DNA of 31,639 nucleotides from JACRLW01 sp050181465. Its GTDB lineage: Bacteria; Planctomycetota; UBA1135; UBA2386. The position numbers and the translations under genes are program-made. This document shows positions 27,614 to 31,639 of the stretch, piece after piece (positions within the stretch are counted from its first letter, which is position 1; each line of letters opens with the position of its first letter). The stretch covers positions 1-31,639 of the forward strand of contig JBFXDD010000046.1 in NCBI GenBank assembly GCA_050181465.1, given 5' to 3'. The notes under the pieces are model-generated. The model ran no database searches. It was given only the letters and a program-made list of their open reading frames with translations, and was not told the origin of the DNA.

Positions 27614-28465
27614 TCAGATCGAACTCGCACTTAGCAATGCGACCTCGACCCCCAGATCCACCACGATCGGAAAGTGTCGCCCTTCGATGATCGCACCCTT
27701 GGGCAGACGATCGACGCCGCGCAAGAGCGGCGCGGAGTCGTCGGCGACTTTGGTGTCCGGCGCCATGTAGTTGAGGACGATCGCACGGCGCGGGCGATCG
27801 CTGCGGTTGGCGCCGGAGCCGTGCAAGGTGCGCGGATGATGGAGCGTCGCATGTCCGGCAGGCACCGACACCGCACGCGGACGAAACGCTGACAGCTCGT
27901 CGGCGTGCAAGGACTCGCGCAGCGCCTCGAGCGGACTGTCGAAGGGCAACTTCGGCAGCAGTCGACCACGATGACTGCCGGGAACGAACTGGAGACAGCC
28001 GTTGGTCTCGTCGGCGTCGTCCAACATGAGATTGACGGTGATGTGGCGGATCGGCGTCGTGCGCAGCCAATACGACTCGTCCTGATGCCACGGCACGACA
28101 CCCGCGTGACGCGGCGGCTTCGCAAAGACTTGATCGTGCCAGAAGCGCAGTCGCGTCACACCGAGTGCCATCGCCGCCGGGACGGTCACCGCCAGATCGA
28201 ACACGACGCGCCGCAGCGCCGGATGCACGAGCCAACCGCCGAGGAAATGACACACGACCTCGCGCGGACGCTCACGATAGGCCTGCTCGACCTCATAAAG
28301 CTTCGGCTCGAGAGCCGCGAGATCGGCCATGACCTCGTCGATCGCCGCGCGCAGTTCGTCGACCCGCGCCGCATCGAGCATCGGGATCGGCCCCACGAAT
28401 CCATCGCGGTGATAGGCGGCGATCGCCTCCGCACTCAATGTGAACGGCGCGATCTCCGAGTTCAT
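27614..28465 (-). CDS. Phytanoyl-CoA dioxygenase (PhyH) family Fe(II)/2-oxoglutarate oxygenase
   Basis: The 283-aa protein carries the PhyH-type facial triad: H127 and D129 in VVPWHQDESYW and H215 in HHPRTLHGSGAN, with R226 or a neighbour in RSDRPRRAIVLNY to hold 2-oxoglutarate. The segment VNLMLDDADETNGCLQFVPG is the usual core strand and loop. The family hydroxylates very varied small molecules, so the substrate is unknown. Its ATG overlaps the murQ stop as ATGA, so it is translated with murQ; this suggests, but does not show, a substrate from cell-wall sugar or lactate metabolism. Confidence 0.88.
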   Translation of the reverse strand: MNSEIAPFTLSAEAIAAYHRDGFVGPIPMLDAARVDELRAAIDEVMADLAALEPKLYEVEQAYRERPREVVCHFLGGWLVHPALRRVVFDLAVTVPAAMALGVTRLRFWHDQVFAKPPRHAGVVPWHQDESYWLRTTPIRHITVNLMLDDADETNGCLQFVPGSHRGRLLPKLPFDSPLEALRESLHADELSAFRPRAVSVPAGHATLHHPRTLHGSGANRSDRPRRAIVLNYMAPDTKVADDSAPLLRGVDRLPKGAIIEGRHFPIVVDLGVEVALLSASSI

Positions 28466-29475
28466 GCACGGCGATCCTGCTCGGCGGCATCCAGCACGGC
28501 ACGCACTCGCCCTCGATGCTTGGCCAGCCGCGCGCGCGCATCTTCGACGTCGATCCGCAGCCGCATCGCGACGATCGCCGTCTTGACCTCCCCACCCGCC
28601 CCCTCGAGCGCCGCCGAAGCCGCAACCGGATCGATCCCGGCAGCCAGCGCGACGATCCGCTGCGATCGCGCCACCAACTTCTGATTGGTGGCCTGCACGT
28701 CGACCATCAGATTGCCGAAGGTCTTGCCGAGCCGAACCATCACGCCGGTGCTCAACATGTTCAGCGCGAGCTTGGTGACGGTGCCGGCTTTGAGACGAGT
28801 CGAGCCCGACAACACCTCGGGGCCGGAATCGATCTCGATGCAAAGGTCCGCTCGCGTGCCGATGACGGAGTCGCGATTGCACGCCAGTGCGATCGTGAGG
28901 GCACCGGCGGCGCGCGCCCGATCGAGCGCACCGAGCACATACGGCGTCCGCCCGCTCGCGGCGATCCCGACGACGACATCGCGCGCCCCCACCCGCTCGC
29001 CGTCCACATCGGCGGCACCGAGCTCGGCACTGTCCTCAGCGCCCTCGACCGCCTTCACAAACGCCGTCTCGCCGCCGGCGATCTTGCCGACGACCAACTC
29101 CGGCGGAACACTGAAAGTCGGCGGACACTCGACGGCATCGAGCAAACCGAGACGCCCCGAGGTTCCCGCACCGAAGTAGAGCAATCGCCCGCCGCGATCG
29201 AGTCGCTCCGTCGCTGCCTCGATCGCACGCGCGATCGATGGGAGCGCCGCGTCCATCGCACGCACCGCAGAGAGATCCTGCGCGTGCATGAGCCGCGCGA
29301 AGCCGAGCGGATCGAGGCGATCGAGTTCCGCCGACGCGGGATTGGTGGCCTCGGTCGCCAGCGGGCCTAGTTCCGGCGGACCTAGCTCCAGTGGCCCTAC
29401 TTCCAGTGGCCCGAGTGCCATCGGATCGCGCGCCGGCGGATCGCTCGCGTGAGAATCGTTCGGAATGTCGCTCAT
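28462..29475 (-). CDS. murQ: N-acetylmuramic acid 6-phosphate etherase
   Basis: The 337-aa enzyme cleaves the lactyl ether of MurNAc-6-phosphate to give GlcNAc-6-phosphate and D-lactate. The SIS domain is complete: TEATNPASAELDRLDPL, LLYFGAGTSGRLGLLD, the acidic blocks VECPPTF and EGAEDSAELG, GIAASGRTPYVLGAL, STRLKAGTVTKLALNMLSTG and NLMVDVQATNQKL. The first 40 residues are an unusual extension with LGPLEVGPLELGPPELGPL, encoded by a 15-bp repeat. An ATG at 29421 would shorten but not remove it. It is co-translated with the PhyH gene and divergent from the symporter-namZ operon. Confidence 0.95.
   Translation of the reverse strand: MSDIPNDSHASDPPARDPMALGPLEVGPLELGPPELGPLATEATNPASAELDRLDPLGFARLMHAQDLSAVRAMDAALPSIARAIEAATERLDRGGRLLYFGAGTSGRLGLLDAVECPPTFSVPPELVVGKIAGGETAFVKAVEGAEDSAELGAADVDGERVGARDVVVGIAASGRTPYVLGALDRARAAGALTIALACNRDSVIGTRADLCIEIDSGPEVLSGSTRLKAGTVTKLALNMLSTGVMVRLGKTFGNLMVDVQATNQKLVARSQRIVALAAGIDPVAASAALEGAGGEVKTAIVAMRLRIDVEDARARLAKHRGRVRAVLDAAEQDRRA
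29366..29425 (-). repeat. Four-unit 15-bp tandem repeat in the murQ 5' coding region
   Basis: Units start at 29366, 29381, 29396 and 29411. The second and third (CCTAGCTCCAGTGGC and CCTACTTCCAGTGGC) differ at one base; the first and fourth are more diverged. The unit is in frame and encodes the pentapeptide L-G-P-(L/P)-E/(V). It looks like recent slippage or duplication in a non-conserved leader. Confidence 0.8.
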
Positions 29476-29577
29476 GTCGATGGCTGCCGCGCAGTCGGAA
29501 AGTGCGGTGCCGCGTGGGGTTGGGCAGGGGGAAACAGTATAGAGAGCGGCTCAGCTCACCGTCGGCCCAAGGCTCCG
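29476..29577. promoter_or_regulatory. Divergent promoter region between murQ and the symporter-namZ operon
   Basis: The 102 bases between the two starts must hold promoters for both directions. No confident -35/-10 pair or operator palindrome is visible; TATAGA near 29538 is the only AT-rich element. An AAGG about five bases before the TTG start is the likely ribosome-binding site of the symporter. Confidence 0.45.
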
Positions 29578-31068
29578 TTGAACGTAGCGCCCCTCGATTT
29601 CGTCGTCCTCGGCACCTACCTGATCGGCACCGCGCTCTTCGGAGCGTGGATCGGTCGCAAGCAGACGAGCGCCAACGACTACATGCTCGGCGGTCGCTCG
29701 ATGCCTTGGTGGCTGGTGCTCGCGTCGATCGTGGCGACGGAGACGAGCACCGTCACCTTCCTGAGCATCCCCGGAGTGTCGTGGGCGAGCGACCTGACCT
29801 GGGTGCAGTTGCCGATGGGCTTCCTCGTCGGCCGGCTGGTGATCCTCGCGGTGTTCCTGCCGCGCTACTTCCAGGGCGAGGTGGTCACCGTCTACCAGAT
29901 CTTGCGCGAACGCTTCGGCGGGGCAGTCCAGCCGGTCGCGAGCGTGCTGTTCCTGGGGATGCGCGTGATCGCCGACGGCCTTCGCCTCGGCCTGAGCGCA
30001 CTCGTGCTCGAGGCGATGACCGGACTGAGCTTGATCACGTCGATCATCGTTCTGGGGACCGTCACGATCCTCTACACGCTGATCGGCGGAATGCGGGCGG
30101 TGATCTGGACCGACTTCGTGCAGTTCGTGGTCTACACACTGGGTGCCGTCATCGCCTTCGTCTTGCTGTTGCGCGGCATCGACGGCGGCTTCGCTGCGGT
30201 CCTCGACACGGCACGCGAGAACCCGACCGGGATCGACAAACTGCGCATCTTCGACTTCGACTTCGTGCTCGATCGGCACAAGAACTTCTGGGCCGGCATC
30301 GTCGGCGGCACCGTGTTGAGCATCGGCTCGCACGGTGTGGATCAGCTCATGGTGCAGCGCTACCTGTGCGCGAAGAATCGCCGGCATGCGAGTTGGGCGC
30401 TCGGCCTCAGCGGGGTGGTCGTACTCCTGCAGTTCGGGTTTTTCCTGGTCGTCGGACTCGCCCTCTACACGTTCTTCCTGCAACACCCGCCGCAGCCCCC
30501 GTTCGGCCCGAACGACGGCGATCGCGTGTTCACCAAGTTCCTCATCGAGAACCTCCCGACCGGGCTGCTGGGTGTCGTGCTCGGTTCGCTGTTCGCGGTC
30601 ATCATGTCGACCTTGTCGAGTTCGCTGAACTCGGCGGCGACGGTGACCGTCCACGACCTGCTCGATCGCGTCAGGCCCGCACCGAGCGATCGAATTCGCC
30701 TGCGACGTGCCCGCATCGCCACTGCGGTCTTCGGCATCGCCTTGGTGCTCGCGGCGATCAGCGTGCGCAACTTCGAGCGCAGCACCGTCGATCGCGTGCT
30801 CGGCATCGCCGGACTCTCGACCGGACTCGTGCTGGGCCTGTTCGCGCTCGGAATGCTGACCAGGCGAACCGGCAGCACGGCTGCGCTCGTCGGCATGGGG
30901 ATCGCCACCGCGGTGATGGTCTGGATCCAAGGCTACACGACGGTCGCTTGGCCGTGGTACGCGCTGATCGGCTGCATCATCACCTTCACGGCCGGCCTGC
31001 TCGCCAGCTTGCTCGTGGAGCGAAGTCCACCGGGAGACCTCCACCGACCCCGCCACCCCGCCCGATGA
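29578..31068 (+). CDS. Sodium:solute symporter (SSS), candidate MurNAc transporter
   Basis: The 496-aa membrane protein has SSS layout: DFVVLGTYLIGTALFGAWIG as helix 1, SANDYMLGGRSMPWWLVLAS, SIVATETSTVTFLSIPG, and STLSSSLNSAATVTVHDL in the Na+-site region, with about thirteen hydrophobic segments. The frame is open from 29449 but the early part is not protein-like; TTG at 29578, with AAGG just upstream, puts the first helix at the usual distance. Its stop overlaps the namZ ATG (ATGA). Pairing with namZ, and divergence from murQ, suggests import of unphosphorylated MurNAc or a muropeptide; substrate is inferred from context only. Confidence 0.88.
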   Translation: MNVAPLDFVVLGTYLIGTALFGAWIGRKQTSANDYMLGGRSMPWWLVLASIVATETSTVTFLSIPGVSWASDLTWVQLPMGFLVGRLVILAVFLPRYFQGEVVTVYQILRERFGGAVQPVASVLFLGMRVIADGLRLGLSALVLEAMTGLSLITSIIVLGTVTILYTLIGGMRAVIWTDFVQFVVYTLGAVIAFVLLLRGIDGGFAAVLDTARENPTGIDKLRIFDFDFVLDRHKNFWAGIVGGTVLSIGSHGVDQLMVQRYLCAKNRRHASWALGLSGVVVLLQFGFFLVVGLALYTFFLQHPPQPPFGPNDGDRVFTKFLIENLPTGLLGVVLGSLFAVIMSTLSSSLNSAATVTVHDLLDRVRPAPSDRIRLRRARIATAVFGIALVLAAISVRNFERSTVDRVLGIAGLSTGLVLGLFALGMLTRRTGSTAALVGMGIATAVMVWIQGYTTVAWPWYALIGCIITFTAGLLASLLVERSPPGDLHRPRHPAR

Positions 31069-31639
31069 ATCACTGCCATCGAATCGTCGTCGCCATCATC
31101 CTCGCCGCGCTCGCTGCAACCGCCGCTTCGTTGCGCGCGCAGACGCCCGAGCGAGTTCGGACCGGACTCGAAGTGCTCGTTGCCGAGGACTACCTGCCGC
31201 TCGCCGGCGCGAAGGTAGGGCTCATCACCAACCACACCGGCTGCGATCGACAAGGTCGGAACATCGTCGACCTATTCCTCGCGCAGTCGAAGTTCCGCCT
31301 GGTGACCATCTTCTCTCCCGAGCACGGCTTCGACGGCATCCTCGACCAGAGTCGTATCGAAGACGGCAAGCACAGCTCCGGGCTCACCATCCAGAGCCTC
31401 TACGGCAAGGTGCGCAAGCCGACCGCCGAAATGCTGGAGGGCGTCGACACCCTGGTCTTCGACATCCAGGACATCGGAGCCCGCTTCTACACCTACGCCG
31501 CCACCTTGCGGATGTGCATGGAGGCCGCGAGCGAGCATGGCCAGCGCGTCGTGGTGCTCGATCGGCCGAATCCGATCGGCGGCGTCGAAGTGGACGGCCC
31601 GGTGCTCGCGCCCGGCGACGAGTCCTTCATCGCCCCGCA
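31065..31639 (+). CDS. namZ: NamZ-type exo-beta-N-acetylmuramidase (DUF1343), 5' part
   Basis: About 191 codons are present; the gene runs off the window end. A signal peptide (HRIVVAIILAALAATAASLR) is followed by family blocks GLEVLVAEDYLPLAGAKVGL, ITNHTG, IFSPEHGFDG, LVFDIQDIGARFYTYAATL and LDRPNPIGG. NamZ of B. subtilis (formerly YbbC) releases MurNAc from the non-reducing end of peptidoglycan chains from which GlcNAc and peptides were removed. The ATGA overlap ties it to the symporter, so release and uptake are probably co-produced. Confidence 0.92.
   Translation, partial: MNHCHRIVVAIILAALAATAASLRAQTPERVRTGLEVLVAEDYLPLAGAKVGLITNHTGCDRQGRNIVDLFLAQSKFRLVTIFSPEHGFDGILDQSRIEDGKHSSGLTIQSLYGKVRKPTAEMLEGVDTLVFDIQDIGARFYTYAATLRMCMEAASEHGQRVVVLDRPNPIGGVEVDGPVLAPGDESFIAP

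Overview
The window is high-GC, gene-dense bacterial DNA on which almost every gene reads cleanly as a chromosomal gene. Many secreted proteins and lipoproteins, two ECF sigma/anti-sigma pairs, a secreted squalene-cyclase-fold protein, a GHL10-type hydrolase with a generic C-terminal beta domain, and a non-PTS MurNAc salvage locus together suggest a Planctomycetota bacterium or a close relative. This is inferred from gene style; no rRNA or marker gene is present to prove it. I saw no tRNA, rRNA, CRISPR array, transposase or phage gene.

Layout. 1-354: a structured 184-bp repeat and the leader of gene 1. 355-5055: a secreted toroid protein, a degenerate histidine phosphatase and a divergent KaiC-like ATPase. 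13241-5049 (minus strand): a long run made of a 57-aa membrane microprotein, an SSS symporter, a MoaD-MoaE fusion, leucyl aminopeptidase, a lipoprotein, AcsA and CutC, with several start/stop overlaps. 13591-17867 (plus): a secreted NagZ/beta-lactamase-fold fusion, a Cys-rich secreted peptide, then an ECF sigma factor overlapping a Cys-containing membrane anti-sigma candidate. 23654-17911 (minus): HAD-IG 5'-nucleotidase, NagX-like acyltransferase, GHL10 hydrolase and an SGNH hydrolase. 23920-25782 (plus): a second ECF sigma / membrane protein / secreted coiled-coil operon. 25801-27506: an ATP10-like lipoprotein and, divergently, a secreted protein with two tandem Hcp-like modules. 28465-31639: murQ and a PhyH-type dioxygenase, divergent from an SSS symporter and namZ, which runs off the window end.

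Functional theme. NagZ plus beta-lactamase-fold (AmiE-like?) domain, NamZ, an SSS transporter and MurQ together make a near-complete route for peptidoglycan (MurNAc) salvage, resembling the Bacillus subtilis murQRP-amiE-nagZ-namZ set but with a sodium symporter instead of a PTS. A MurNAc kinase is the missing step. NagX may add amino-sugar handling.

The strongest unexplained signal is a dispersed 184-bp intergenic element. Three full copies (38-221, 13305-13488, 20656-20839) align without a gap, all begin and end in CTAG, and fold end to end as one long hairpin with five compensated base-pair changes. There is also one internally deleted copy and several end fragments.
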